A model generated the notes under the pieces. The model searched no databases and was not told the origin of the DNA. It saw nothing but the letters and a program-made list of their open reading frames with translations. This document shows, one piece after another, positions 1 to 8,873 of a stretch of 64,000 nucleotides of DNA. The DNA is taken from assembly GCF_900115185.1 (NCBI RefSeq), contig NZ_FOVN01000001.1, positions 124,001 through 188,000 on the forward strand, in the 5' to 3' direction. Within the stretch, counting starts at the first letter, position 1; every line of letters begins with the position of its first letter. The position numbers and the translations under genes were made by a program. Source of the DNA: Algorimicrobium echini. Lineage in GTDB: Bacteria; Bacteroidota; Bacteroidia; Flavobacteriales; Flavobacteriaceae.

Positions 1-601
1 TCCGTTCATCTTGAATATCAAAGGTAAATAAAGAGGGAACAGGTGGCACAACGGTATGCCCTAAACCTTCCAATAATTTCCAAAACTTGACAGAACTACC
101 TGTTGCTATAAGTAGTTTATCAGCTTTATAAATTTCATCTTTTGTTGAAACAAGGAAACCTTCAGAATTATTTTGAACGGCAATTGCCGTAACATTCTGA
201 CTATACTGCACGTTAACTTGTCGCGCTTGCGCTTCTTTTAAGAAACAATCAATAATTGTTTGCGATGTGTTTGAAACTGGAAACATGCGGCCATCGTCTT
301 CAATTTTCAATTCCACGCCTCGTTTTTCAAACCAGGAAATTGTATCACCTGTCATGAATTGGTGGAAGGGTCCTAATAATTCCTTCTCACCTCGTGGGTA
401 GTTCTGTGTTAATTCAGCAGGTATAAATTCAGCATGAGTAACATTGCAACGGCCTCCTCCCGAAATTTTCACCTTTTGCAAACCTTCTTTCGCTTTTTCT
501 AAAATAGTGATGGATAAATCTGGGTTTAATTCCGCCATGTTAATGGCTGCAAAAAAACCTGCTGCACCACCTCCTATTATAAGTACGTCTTGTTGTTTCA
601 T
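1..601 (-). CDS. HI0933/BaiN-family NAD(P)/FAD-dependent oxidoreductase (C-terminal part beyond window edge)
   Basis: The reading frame starts with ATG at 599-601 (minus strand) and is open to the window edge, so only the N-terminal ~200 residues are visible. They begin with a dinucleotide-binding Rossmann motif (IIGGGAAGFFAAINMAE) and then a KISGGGRCNVTH motif, which is diagnostic of the HI0933-like/BaiN flavoprotein family of predicted FAD-dependent oxidoreductases. The substrate of flavobacterial members is not known. The start overlaps the stop of the upstream phosphodiesterase gene by four bases (ATGA), so the two are translationally coupled. Family assignment is firm; specific function is open. 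Confidence 0.85.
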   Translation of the reverse strand, partial: MKQQDVLIIGGGAAGFFAAINMAELNPDLSITILEKAKEGLQKVKISGGGRCNVTHAEFIPAELTQNYPRGEKELLGPFHQFMTGDTISWFEKRGVELKIEDDGRMFPVSNTSQTIIDCFLKEAQARQVNVQYSQNVTAIAVQNNSEGFLVSTKDEIYKADKLLIATGSSVKFWKLLEGLGHTVVPPVPSLFTFDIQDER

Positions 602-1311
602 ATTTTATCTGGCACATCGGAAATAATACCATTTACACCATACTGCTTCATACGTAAAATGGTATCCGCATCATTAACCGTCCAGGTATTAACTTCAAAA
701 CCTAAACTTTGGGCCAATTTCACGTTATCTTTTGTTAATAAAGCAAAGTTAGGATGAATTATTTTAGCTTGAATGGTCTTTGCAAACTCTACAGCTTCAG
801 TTACGCTTGCTTTTGTTAAAACTGCTAACGGGATATTTTTATTGGTTTGAAACATGGTTTCTAATTCGGTATGTTGAAAACTGGATACAATAAAATCTGT
901 ATCATCCCATCCACGATTCTGAACATAATTACTTACTATTTCACAGGTTTTTATGGCTGTATTTTTTCCTTTTAGCTCAATATTCAGTAGGCATTTTTTA
1001 TCAATTAAATTTAATACTTCCTCTAACGTTGGAATTTGAAAACCACCATTTACTATTAACTCCTTCAAAGCTTTCAGCGTTTGTTTTCCAACTTCACCGG
1101 TTCCATTAGTCATTCTATCCAATGTAAAATCATGAAAAACGACTAATTCACCAGAAGCGCACAGATGTACATCTATTTCAATACCATCCACATTAAAGTT
1201 TAATGCTTTTTCAATAGACTCCAGAGTATTTTCAGCCAAATACCCTTTAGCACCTCGATGACCAAAAACACGTGTTGAAGCATTCTGCATATTCAAAATT
1301 TTTAGTGTCAC
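598..1311 (-). CDS. Glycerophosphodiester phosphodiesterase
   Basis: A 237-aa GDPD-family enzyme that should hydrolyse glycerophosphodiesters to glycerol-3-phosphate and an alcohol. The family signature is clear near the N-terminus: HRGAKGYLAENT, then EIDVH and VVFHDFTLDRMTNGTG supply the catalytic His pair and the metal-binding Glu/Asp residues, and a second IEIDVH/LNIELKG pattern follows. The length is normal for the short bacterial cytosolic form. No signal peptide is visible. The start may be the ATG at 1290 (MQNAST), eight residues before HRG, because the 1311 start adds residues not typical of the family. Its stop overlaps the next gene by 4 bp. A lipoprotein gene diverges upstream. Confidence 0.88.
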   Translation of the reverse strand: MTLKILNMQNASTRVFGHRGAKGYLAENTLESIEKALNFNVDGIEIDVHLCASGELVVFHDFTLDRMTNGTGEVGKQTLKALKELIVNGGFQIPTLEEVLNLIDKKCLLNIELKGKNTAIKTCEIVSNYVQNRGWDDTDFIVSSFQHTELETMFQTNKNIPLAVLTKASVTEAVEFAKTIQAKIIHPNFALLTKDNVKLAQSLGFEVNTWTVNDADTILRMKQYGVNGIISDVPDKI

Positions 1312-1347
1312 TTTATGTTTGTAAATTTAGGCTAAAATATACAGGAT

Positions 1348-2151
1348 TTGAAAATTAAAACCATGCTTACTCTATTCATTGCAACATTTATAGCTTGCCA
1401 AAATGGAAACCCGAAAGTCATTGCCAACTTACCAAGTAGCTTACCAGAAGTTTCTGCAATTGAAAAAACAACAACAAGTAACTTATTTTGGGTAATTCAA
1501 GATGCTGGAAATAACAACCATATTTATGGGTTAGACAACCAAGGAAATATTAAAGCCGATATTACTGTAAAAAATGCCAAAAATAGAGATTGGGAAGATT
1601 TGACTTCGGATAACGAAGGCAATTTATATATTGGTGATTTTGGAAACAACCATAAAGATGAAACGCATTTCACCATTATAAAAATAATAAATCCTCAAGC
1701 TAATATTAAAAATACCAAAGCCGAATTTATTCATTTCAGCTTACCTAAAGATGTTAAAACCAAAGATTTTGAAGCCTTTTTTGTTCATCACGGTTATTTT
1801 TATGTGTTTAGTAAAGAAACCAAAAAATTTATGACTTTAAAAATACCTAACCGTATTGGAAGTCACGAAGCCGAGGTTATTTCTGAATTCAATTTAAACG
1901 GGAAAAACAATAAAATTACATCTGCGGCTATGAGTCAAGATGGCAAACGCATGTATTTACTAAATCATGATAAAGTATGGGAGATTTCAGGTTTTGATAA
2001 TGACAACTTTTTTAAAGGTAAAATAACAAGCATCCCTTTTGATCATAACACCCAAAAAGAGGGCGTTTTTGAAATTAACAACACACTATATATTACCGAT
2101 GAATACAAGAAAAATGAAGGCGGAAACCTATATGAGTTACCTTTAGATTAA
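1348..2151 (+). CDS. Lipoprotein with beta-propeller-like (SdiA-regulated-type) repeats, function unknown
   Basis: A 267-aa secreted lipoprotein. The preferred start is TTG at 1348, because it adds the basic residues (MKIKT) needed for a signal peptide before the hydrophobic stretch and lipobox FIAC. The ATG at 1363 would leave an uncharged, very short leader. The mature part has repeated blade-like segments (LFWVIQDAGNNNHIYGLD, NLYIGDFGNN, RMYLLNHDKVWEISG, TLYITDEY) resembling SdiA-regulated or SMP30-like propellers. No catalytic residues are identifiable. The 3' end overlaps the convergent thioesterase gene by four bases. Specific function is unknown. Confidence 0.7.
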   Translation: MKIKTMLTLFIATFIACQNGNPKVIANLPSSLPEVSAIEKTTTSNLFWVIQDAGNNNHIYGLDNQGNIKADITVKNAKNRDWEDLTSDNEGNLYIGDFGNNHKDETHFTIIKIINPQANIKNTKAEFIHFSLPKDVKTKDFEAFFVHHGYFYVFSKETKKFMTLKIPNRIGSHEAEVISEFNLNGKNNKITSAAMSQDGKRMYLLNHDKVWEISGFDNDNFFKGKITSIPFDHNTQKEGVFEINNTLYITDEYKKNEGGNLYELPLD

Positions 2152-3023
2152 GACTTCGTAATTGAACGCATTAAACCCTCCTGCGCAACAGAAGCCACAA
2201 GAGTTCCTTCTCGAGTAAAAATATTGCCTTTAGCAAATCCTCTTGCATTTCCCGTGCTCGGTGATTCTAACGAAAATAATAACCAATCGTTCAAATCAAA
2301 ATCGCGAAAAAACCACATGGAATGATCTAAACTAGCGGTTAATAAATTCCCCCAATGTGCTTTACTAGCGTGTGGCTGGATAGCCACAGATAAAATATTG
2401 TAATCTGAAATATAGGTTAAAATTTGCTGTTTAATAGCCAACTCTAAATTACCAATATTACCTTTTAGTTTAAACCATATATCTGTAAAAGGAGGTAAAT
2501 CTTTTCTATCTAGAGGATTTGGAATATGTGTTGGTTTAAATTCTACAGGTCGCGGAATTTCTAAAAATGTTTTAGTCTTTGGCGGTAACATGCTTCCATA
2601 TTCATTTAGAATATCGGACCAACTCATAAGGTCTTCGGGCTGTTTAATATCCGACTTCATAGCTATTTGATGCGCATATCCTTCCTCGTCTTTATGAAAT
2701 GAGGCTGATAAAATAAAAATAGTTTGCTCATTCTGACTGGCCGTTACACGACGTACCGAAAAACTGCCTCCATTACGCATAACACTCACGTCGTAATGTA
2801 TTGGATAATCTAAATGGCCTGCTTCTAAAAAATAAGCGTGTAAGGAGTGTAACACACGATGATTATCTATGGTTCTATAGGCGGCATTTAAAGCCTGCGC
2901 CAGAACTTGACCACCAAAAACATTAGGACTTCCAACAGTCTTACTGACACCTTCAAATTGATTGTCTTTAAGATGTGTTAATTGAAGTATTTGTAATAAG
3001 TTATTTACTGAATTCATGTTCAT
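2148..3023 (-). CDS. tesB: Acyl-CoA thioesterase II (TesB family)
   Basis: A 291-aa double-hotdog thioesterase that hydrolyses medium- and long-chain acyl-CoA in the cytoplasm. The TesB pattern is visible: VFGGQVLAQALNAAYRT near the N-terminus, LHSLHAYFLEAGHLDYPIHYDV, and the C-terminal hotdog with TASLDHSMWFFRDF (catalytic Asp) and SPSTGNARGFAKGNIFTREGTLVASVAQEGLMR (Gln in the last strand). The length matches E. coli TesB. It is monocistronic, convergent with the lipoprotein gene and downstream of the large phosphoesterase gene on the same strand with a 69-bp gap. Confidence 0.92.
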   Translation of the reverse strand: MNMNSVNNLLQILQLTHLKDNQFEGVSKTVGSPNVFGGQVLAQALNAAYRTIDNHRVLHSLHAYFLEAGHLDYPIHYDVSVMRNGGSFSVRRVTASQNEQTIFILSASFHKDEEGYAHQIAMKSDIKQPEDLMSWSDILNEYGSMLPPKTKTFLEIPRPVEFKPTHIPNPLDRKDLPPFTDIWFKLKGNIGNLELAIKQQILTYISDYNILSVAIQPHASKAHWGNLLTASLDHSMWFFRDFDLNDWLLFSLESPSTGNARGFAKGNIFTREGTLVASVAQEGLMRSITKS

Positions 3024-3092
3024 TATTTTTTACAAAGTATTATTTATAACAGAATTGTTAATAAACGAATAGTTTTAAACTAGAAATAATTA

Positions 3093-6000
3093 TTAAAAAT
3101 TTAATCCCAATGCAAATGCAAATCTTAATCCGTCGTCACTATGGAATAAAGATATATTTCCTGTGAACACTTCTGCAGCCATTAACAACAAACCACCACC
3201 ATAAGAATTGTGCCATTTTTTTGAAGGATCGTTTTTAAGCCAAACACGTCCGTAATCCACACCAGAATAAATACCAAAATTAACTGGTAAAATTCCCGTT
3301 TTCATTTTATTAAACATATAGCGTACATCCGTTAATTGATAAAACGAGTTTTTACCTGTAAAACGTTGATTTCTGTAACCGCGAAGTCCATCACTGGCAC
3401 CTATTGAAGCTGCTTGATAAAACTCGTATCCATCACCTAAAATAAAATGCGCTTTCATTTTGCTTGCTAAAACCAATTTACCATTGGGAATCAATTTATA
3501 ATCAATACTCACATCTGGAATGATAAAACCAAAATCATTAGAATTTTCTAAATTGGTTCGGTAGCCCATTTTTAAATTTGTTTCAAAGCCCAATGTTGGG
3601 TAGGCTTCATAATCACGATTTTCAAAATGATATGACGCTTGAGCTCCAATAAAGTTATTTCTATTTTCAATTTGATTTGTATTATAAAAATCATTTATAA
3701 AACGTCCATTCGTTTCTTCAACTTCAATAGTTTGATAAGAAATTCTTAATTTAAATTCCCCTTCTAACATACCCTTATAAATTAAAGAAGGTGCCACACT
3801 CAATGTTTGAAGTTTTACACGATTGTAATCGCGATTAAAAAGATCATCATTTTCTGCATTTGGGTTTGTAGTTTCATTTCCAAACCCGAAGAAATTTACA
3901 CTGTAATTTGGACTTGTAATAGCTGCATCTATTCCTAAATTAAACTGTCCAAATATTTTGGCTATTTCTCCAGAATAGGTAACATCAAAACCACTTGTTG
4001 CAAAATAATAAGCTGCTTTAATGGTGTGTTTAGAGCTAAACGGGTTTCGCTCAAAACCATAAGCTGTATATGTACCAGAAGCACCAATTTTCACACCATC
4101 GTCTGGGTTATATCCTACAATTGGAAAAAATTGACTCTGGTTATTTTTTAACTTAAAATAATTGTAGGCATTAATATCATAATCGTCTTCAAGCTTTTTA
4201 CGTCCTTTGTTTGTTTTAAAGGTGTTTTCTTTTGACTTATAATCGTACATAACCACGCGTTTGCCATTTTCAATATGGTATATATCATTATTTTGACCAC
4301 CTATTAATCTTAATTTTATAAGATTATCACCTTCACCATGTACATGTAGAACATCGTCATCATCTAGAGCATAGAGCCAAATTTCTCGCGTTTCTTCTTT
4401 GGTGTATTTACGCTCATGAAACAAGTCTTTTTTTTCACCACCTTTTATTCTAAATGCTTTAATGTGAGTTTCTCCATCAGGTAACCGTTCAATATCAAAA
4501 TAATCATCCTTATCGGTACCTCTTACAATAGCTATTTTATTAATATATGCATAATACTCATCTGATATTTTTTGAAGATTGTCTCTTCGTGCTTTTAAAT
4601 TGAATTTAATTTCATCTATAGCATCGTTTTGTAGTTCTTCGGGTATATTAGAAAAAGCCTCTTCAATAACGGCATCTGTTAAATTAGAAGTTATTATTTG
4701 TACTTGTTCATTCCAGACATCGTGTGTTGATTCACTTATTAATGCTTGATCGAGTGGGTACACCTCTAAATTAAACCATTTTGGACTTCTTAAATCTGGA
4801 CTAAAAGGCTGTAATAAACGTGCTGCTGGAATTAAATAGGAACCCAGACCCATTAAAAATCCATCGTTCATATTTGAAAAAACTTGATCACGATCACGAG
4901 GTACAGGTTGGTATACCGTTTTACCATTTTCTTCGGTAGTTGCCCAACGCCATTGGTCATGGTGTCTGTCCCAATCGCCAATTAACATATCAAATAGTCG
5001 CGCTCGGATGTAGGCCTCTTCATCAACTATAATATCTTCATCAGAACAAATTTCAATCAACATATCATCTGTTCCAATTAACTCATCAGAATAAGCAAAA
5101 CCAGGCTTATGGCCATGGTCATCTCCTGCATGTGCTTCTATCATATAAAGCTCGTCTCCGAACGTATCATTATAAGGCTCTATTGTTTTTTGGTGTGGCA
5201 CATAATATAATTCTGGCGTGGTGTGTAAAACACCAATAGATTCAGACAAACGTGCTACTACAAAAGGTGTGTATGGGTGTGCTCCTGTAAATACATGCAA
5301 AATTAAATCTTGAGCAGCTGTTTCATTAAACTGTCCTTCCACATATTGATCTTTAAAAGCAAAGGCTTGAATATAATTCAACGCATTTTTACGAAGCCCT
5401 CTCATGACATATTCTCTTCCTAAAGAATCTTTTAACCTTAAGGAATTAGACTGACTTCCACCACCTTTTCGTACAATTGTTAAACCACCATATAAAGTGT
5501 CTAGCATAGCCGTTTTAGCTTTTATAGGTGTGCTATAAGCTTGAGAATAACGATCTCCCCAAAGAAAGGTATAAAAGCCGCTTTTATCGGTTTCTTCTTC
5601 CGAATAAATAGATGCTGTGGTTGTTTGCGGAAACGAGCTTGGGTATTCTCTTGGTTCTTGAACAATTGGTTCGTAAACGCTATGTCTAAATAAAGGCTCT
5701 TTGCTATCAGCATCGAAAAAAGTGACTTCAGATGAACCATCATCAAAAACATCTAAACGTGCAAAACCGTTTTTACTGGATGAAAAAACACCACTCCCTA
5801 TATTTCGAGTTGGTGTGGATTTAGAGCCTGAACCACTAACAATTTGAGCTAGATTGTCTTGAAACAACAATTGTAAATTATGATCGTGTCCTGAAACAAA
5901 AATAACATGGTCATTTTCTTGTGCGAGTCTAATTAATCGTTTTCGCAAATCATTATAACGCTTATTCTGAATATCTTCTGGACTGACACCTGTTGTTTTC

Positions 6001-6764
6001 CGAAGAATATTTTTAATTGTTCCTAAAATAGGAAATGGTTTCATGTGACTTAAAAACGAATATTGTCCGCCATGAGAGCCGTTGGTATACATAGGGTGGT
6101 GCATGGCAACAATAGTGGTTTTTCCACGCGCCTTTTTAATTCTACTTTCAAACTCATCTAGAAACGCATCACGGGTTTTAATATCACATTTGTCATTCAT
6201 AGTTGGATGCCTATCCCAATTGGCCATATACCATTTAGCATCTACAAAAATCATTTCAATATTATCTGTAATAGTTTCATTTTCTATGGAGCAACCGTTT
6301 TCTGGTAAAAAGGAGTTCTTCCCCAAAATATCATCTATATAGTCTTCTTGCCGCTCTAAACCCACCAAACCGTCAGAGTACCAATCATGATTACCTGGAA
6401 TAAATAATGTGGTTCCTTTAAAGTTTTTTACGGCATCTATTTGCACATCTAATTGGTGCTTGGCAAATCCGTAGCTTTTATGGTCTTTTTCTGGTAAACC
6501 ACTTGGATAAATATTATCTCCTAAAAAAAGTGCTGTGCTATTTTTAGAAGCCTTATTTAAAGCCTCTTCAAAAGCTTTTAATGCTGGTGATTTTGTTCCT
6601 ATTGGTGAGTTTCCAGCATCTCCAATTAAATAAAAACTATGCTCAATAGCTTTTTTTGAAGGTGATAGTTGAAAATCAGCTTCTTCATATTGTGTTTTAA
6701 AGGTTGCACAACCAAAAAAGATAAAGACCGTTAAAACCAACCACCTACTATCAAAATTTATCAT
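3093..6764 (-). CDS. Metallophosphoesterase lipoprotein fused to a C-terminal Omp85/BamA-like outer-membrane barrel
   Basis: A very large two-part protein (1223 aa from the ATG at 6764; an in-frame ATG at 6800 would overlap egtD and precede the signal peptide). The N-terminus is a lipoprotein signal (lipobox FFGC). The calcineurin-like phosphoesterase domain shows all metal motifs: LIGDAGNSP, FLGDNIYPSG, GNHDWYSDG, MHHPMYTNG and GHDHN. A central ~450-residue region of unknown fold contains an acidic/kinase-like DRDQVF stretch. The last ~350 residues are rich in amphipathic beta strands ending in an aromatic (ALGLNF), with GLRGYRNQRFTGK typical of surface-antigen (D15) barrels. It probably sits in the outer membrane with the phosphatase in the periplasm. 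Substrate unknown. Confidence 0.82.
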   Translation of the reverse strand: MINFDSRWLVLTVFIFFGCATFKTQYEEADFQLSPSKKAIEHSFYLIGDAGNSPIGTKSPALKAFEEALNKASKNSTALFLGDNIYPSGLPEKDHKSYGFAKHQLDVQIDAVKNFKGTTLFIPGNHDWYSDGLVGLERQEDYIDDILGKNSFLPENGCSIENETITDNIEMIFVDAKWYMANWDRHPTMNDKCDIKTRDAFLDEFESRIKKARGKTTIVAMHHPMYTNGSHGGQYSFLSHMKPFPILGTIKNILRKTTGVSPEDIQNKRYNDLRKRLIRLAQENDHVIFVSGHDHNLQLLFQDNLAQIVSGSGSKSTPTRNIGSGVFSSSKNGFARLDVFDDGSSEVTFFDADSKEPLFRHSVYEPIVQEPREYPSSFPQTTTASIYSEEETDKSGFYTFLWGDRYSQAYSTPIKAKTAMLDTLYGGLTIVRKGGGSQSNSLRLKDSLGREYVMRGLRKNALNYIQAFAFKDQYVEGQFNETAAQDLILHVFTGAHPYTPFVVARLSESIGVLHTTPELYYVPHQKTIEPYNDTFGDELYMIEAHAGDDHGHKPGFAYSDELIGTDDMLIEICSDEDIIVDEEAYIRARLFDMLIGDWDRHHDQWRWATTEENGKTVYQPVPRDRDQVFSNMNDGFLMGLGSYLIPAARLLQPFSPDLRSPKWFNLEVYPLDQALISESTHDVWNEQVQIITSNLTDAVIEEAFSNIPEELQNDAIDEIKFNLKARRDNLQKISDEYYAYINKIAIVRGTDKDDYFDIERLPDGETHIKAFRIKGGEKKDLFHERKYTKEETREIWLYALDDDDVLHVHGEGDNLIKLRLIGGQNNDIYHIENGKRVVMYDYKSKENTFKTNKGRKKLEDDYDINAYNYFKLKNNQSQFFPIVGYNPDDGVKIGASGTYTAYGFERNPFSSKHTIKAAYYFATSGFDVTYSGEIAKIFGQFNLGIDAAITSPNYSVNFFGFGNETTNPNAENDDLFNRDYNRVKLQTLSVAPSLIYKGMLEGEFKLRISYQTIEVEETNGRFINDFYNTNQIENRNNFIGAQASYHFENRDYEAYPTLGFETNLKMGYRTNLENSNDFGFIIPDVSIDYKLIPNGKLVLASKMKAHFILGDGYEFYQAASIGASDGLRGYRNQRFTGKNSFYQLTDVRYMFNKMKTGILPVNFGIYSGVDYGRVWLKNDPSKKWHNSYGGGLLLMAAEVFTGNISLFHSDDGLRFAFALGLNF

Positions 6765-6784
6765 GGTATCCTGTAATTTATTTA

Positions 6785-7726
6785 TTATTCTTTTTGCCAT
6801 AAACTATCTGTAAAGTAATGTTTGCAATCTAAAAAATGTTGTTTTGTTTGGAAGCCAGAAATATGAGCTAATTTTTCAATTTCCTTAAGACTGTATTTTT
6901 TAGATAACTCTGTCCAAATCAATTCATTTTGACTAAAAGCGATGGTTTTATTAATTTTTTTCAAAAAAACCGTTTGTTTTTTCAAACTAACTATATAGCT
7001 TTTTACACGGCCAGTCTCTGGGTTATAGTAGCAATAAAAATCAAAATCGTCTATTTTGAAATCGGCCTCTAATTCCCGATTCATTCTAACTAACAAGTTT
7101 AAATTAAACCGTTTCGTTATGCCGTCTTTATCATCATAAGCATTTTTAATAGTAATAGGATTTTTCTTTAAATCCATTCCAATTAAAAGCTTATCACCTG
7201 AATTCATAACCTTATTAAATAATTTTAATAACGCAATGGCATCATCCTTCAAATAGTTCCCAATATTACTTCCTAAAAAGAGTAATAAATTGGGCATATT
7301 TCCTTGGAACTTTTTATTTAAAATTTCAAAGTAATCTCCTACTTGTGGTTTTATTGATAATTCTGGTAAACGTTCGTGTAATTTTTCTGATAGGATGTTT
7401 ATGGCCTCTTCGGAAATATCAATAGGCACGTAATTAAAATCTATATGTGTATTGACTAAATACTCTAATAGTTTGAAAGTTTTAAAACCATCGCCAGCTC
7501 CTAATTCAATAATATTAAATGGCTGATTAAACTTTAATGCCTCTACAATTTGCTTGGCTTGTAGCGATAAGATTTCAAATTCTGAATCGGTTAAATAATA
7601 GCTTGGCATATTCATTATTTCCTGAAAAATGCGACTACCATTATCGTCGTAAAAATATTTAGAAGACAGGTGTTTATCTTTAGCGGTTAGACCATCTACC
7701 ACGTCTATTGCAAACGTTTTATTCAT
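6785..7726 (-). CDS. egtD: L-histidine N-alpha-methyltransferase EgtD
   Basis: A 313-aa SAM-dependent methyltransferase of the EgtD family, which trimethylates histidine to hercynine, the first step of ergothioneine synthesis. Diagnostic sequence includes KYFYDDNGSRIFQEIMNMPSYYLT near residues 23-45, the SAM-binding IIELGAGDGFKTF motif at about 72-84, and LLFLGSNIGNY in the middle. The length is typical. It lies one base downstream of egtB, so the two are co-transcribed and act in consecutive steps. No egtA, egtC or egtE is present nearby, so the final steps must be encoded elsewhere or use another route. Confidence 0.93.
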   Translation of the reverse strand: MNKTFAIDVVDGLTAKDKHLSSKYFYDDNGSRIFQEIMNMPSYYLTDSEFEILSLQAKQIVEALKFNQPFNIIELGAGDGFKTFKLLEYLVNTHIDFNYVPIDISEEAINILSEKLHERLPELSIKPQVGDYFEILNKKFQGNMPNLLLFLGSNIGNYLKDDAIALLKLFNKVMNSGDKLLIGMDLKKNPITIKNAYDDKDGITKRFNLNLLVRMNRELEADFKIDDFDFYCYYNPETGRVKSYIVSLKKQTVFLKKINKTIAFSQNELIWTELSKKYSLKEIEKLAHISGFQTKQHFLDCKHYFTDSLWQKE

Positions 7727-7727
7727 A

Positions 7728-8873
7728 TTATTTTACAAGTCTTATACCCGAAAATTGCCATCTCATATCTGGATGGAAAAAATTTCGATATGTGTTTCTA
7801 CTGTGGTTTTTTACCGTTGCCACTGATGCACCACGCAGCACCATTTGGTTAATCATAAACTTGCCATTATACTCACCTAAAGCTCCTGGGGCTTTACTAA
7901 AATTTGGATATGGCAAATAGGCACTGTTAGTCCATTCCCATAATTGTCCAAAATCTATTTTTTTGGAAGCTACCTCCCACTCAAACTCGGTTGGTAAGCG
8001 CATTTGTTTCCACTCTGCAAACGCAAAAGCTTCATAAAAACTAATATGGGTTACTGGTTTATTCTTATCTACAGGTACGAAACCATTTAACGTGTACTGA
8101 AACCAAGTCTCATTTACTTTATGCCAATATAAAGGTGCCATAATATTGTTTTCCTGAATAAAATCCCAACCTTCGGCATGCCATAAATTAAAATCTTGGT
8201 AACCGCCAGCTTCTATAAAATCGATGTAATTACCATTACTAACTAATTGATTACTAATTTCAAAATCTTGGAGAAATACCTTATGATTTCCTAATTCGTT
8301 ATCATAGCAAAACCCGTTACCATTGTAACCAATTTCATATAATCCTTCGGGTATTTTTATGAAGTCTGATTGTGAAGAAAGTGTATTTAATTCAATCTTG
8401 TTTTCAATTGTTGGAAAAGTGGGTTGGTTTCCTAAAATGTACGTAATATCATAATAAAACAACTCTTGATGCTGTTGTTCATGATTAATACCCAATTCAA
8501 TAACTTTTAATGCGTTTTGTGAAGGGTTATTATCCAAAAAAGCCAACATTTTTAAATCTACAAAATCGCGATACTTATAAACCTCATCTACCGACGGACG
8601 TGTCATTAAACCTCGGTTTGGCCGTAACACACGTTTTCCTGCATGGTTGTAATAGCTATTAAAAAGGTAGGCAAAATCTTCATTAAAAACTTGATAGTTT
8701 TCAACAAATTTACTCAAAACAAACTGCTCAAAAAACCATGTAGAATGTGCTAAATGCCATTTTGGAGGTGACACAAAAACGGCAGGTTGTACTGAATAAT
8801 CCTCGGTTTTAAGTGGTTTGCAAATTTCTAAAAATCGGCTTCTTGTATATTGGTATTGTTCTTTAATGGTCAT
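7728..8873 (-). CDS. egtB: Ergothioneine biosynthesis protein EgtB (iron-dependent sulfoxide synthase)
   Basis: A 381-aa EgtB-family protein that joins hercynine to a sulfur donor (cysteine or gamma-glutamylcysteine) by oxidative C-S bond formation using non-heme iron. The N-terminal DinB-like domain supplies the three-His iron site: H43 (KWHLAHSTWFFEQF) and H131/H135 (NHEQQHQE). The C-terminal half is a formylglycine-generating-enzyme/C-type-lectin-like fold (ISFYEAFAFAEWKQMRLPTEFEWE, then VLRGAS, YRNFFHPDMRWQFSGIRL). Whether it uses Cys or gamma-Glu-Cys cannot be read from sequence alone. The start codon abuts the hydrolase-OsmC stop and the stop is one base from egtD. Confidence 0.93.
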   Translation of the reverse strand: MTIKEQYQYTRSRFLEICKPLKTEDYSVQPAVFVSPPKWHLAHSTWFFEQFVLSKFVENYQVFNEDFAYLFNSYYNHAGKRVLRPNRGLMTRPSVDEVYKYRDFVDLKMLAFLDNNPSQNALKVIELGINHEQQHQELFYYDITYILGNQPTFPTIENKIELNTLSSQSDFIKIPEGLYEIGYNGNGFCYDNELGNHKVFLQDFEISNQLVSNGNYIDFIEAGGYQDFNLWHAEGWDFIQENNIMAPLYWHKVNETWFQYTLNGFVPVDKNKPVTHISFYEAFAFAEWKQMRLPTEFEWEVASKKIDFGQLWEWTNSAYLPYPNFSKAPGALGEYNGKFMINQMVLRGASVATVKNHSRNTYRNFFHPDMRWQFSGIRLVK

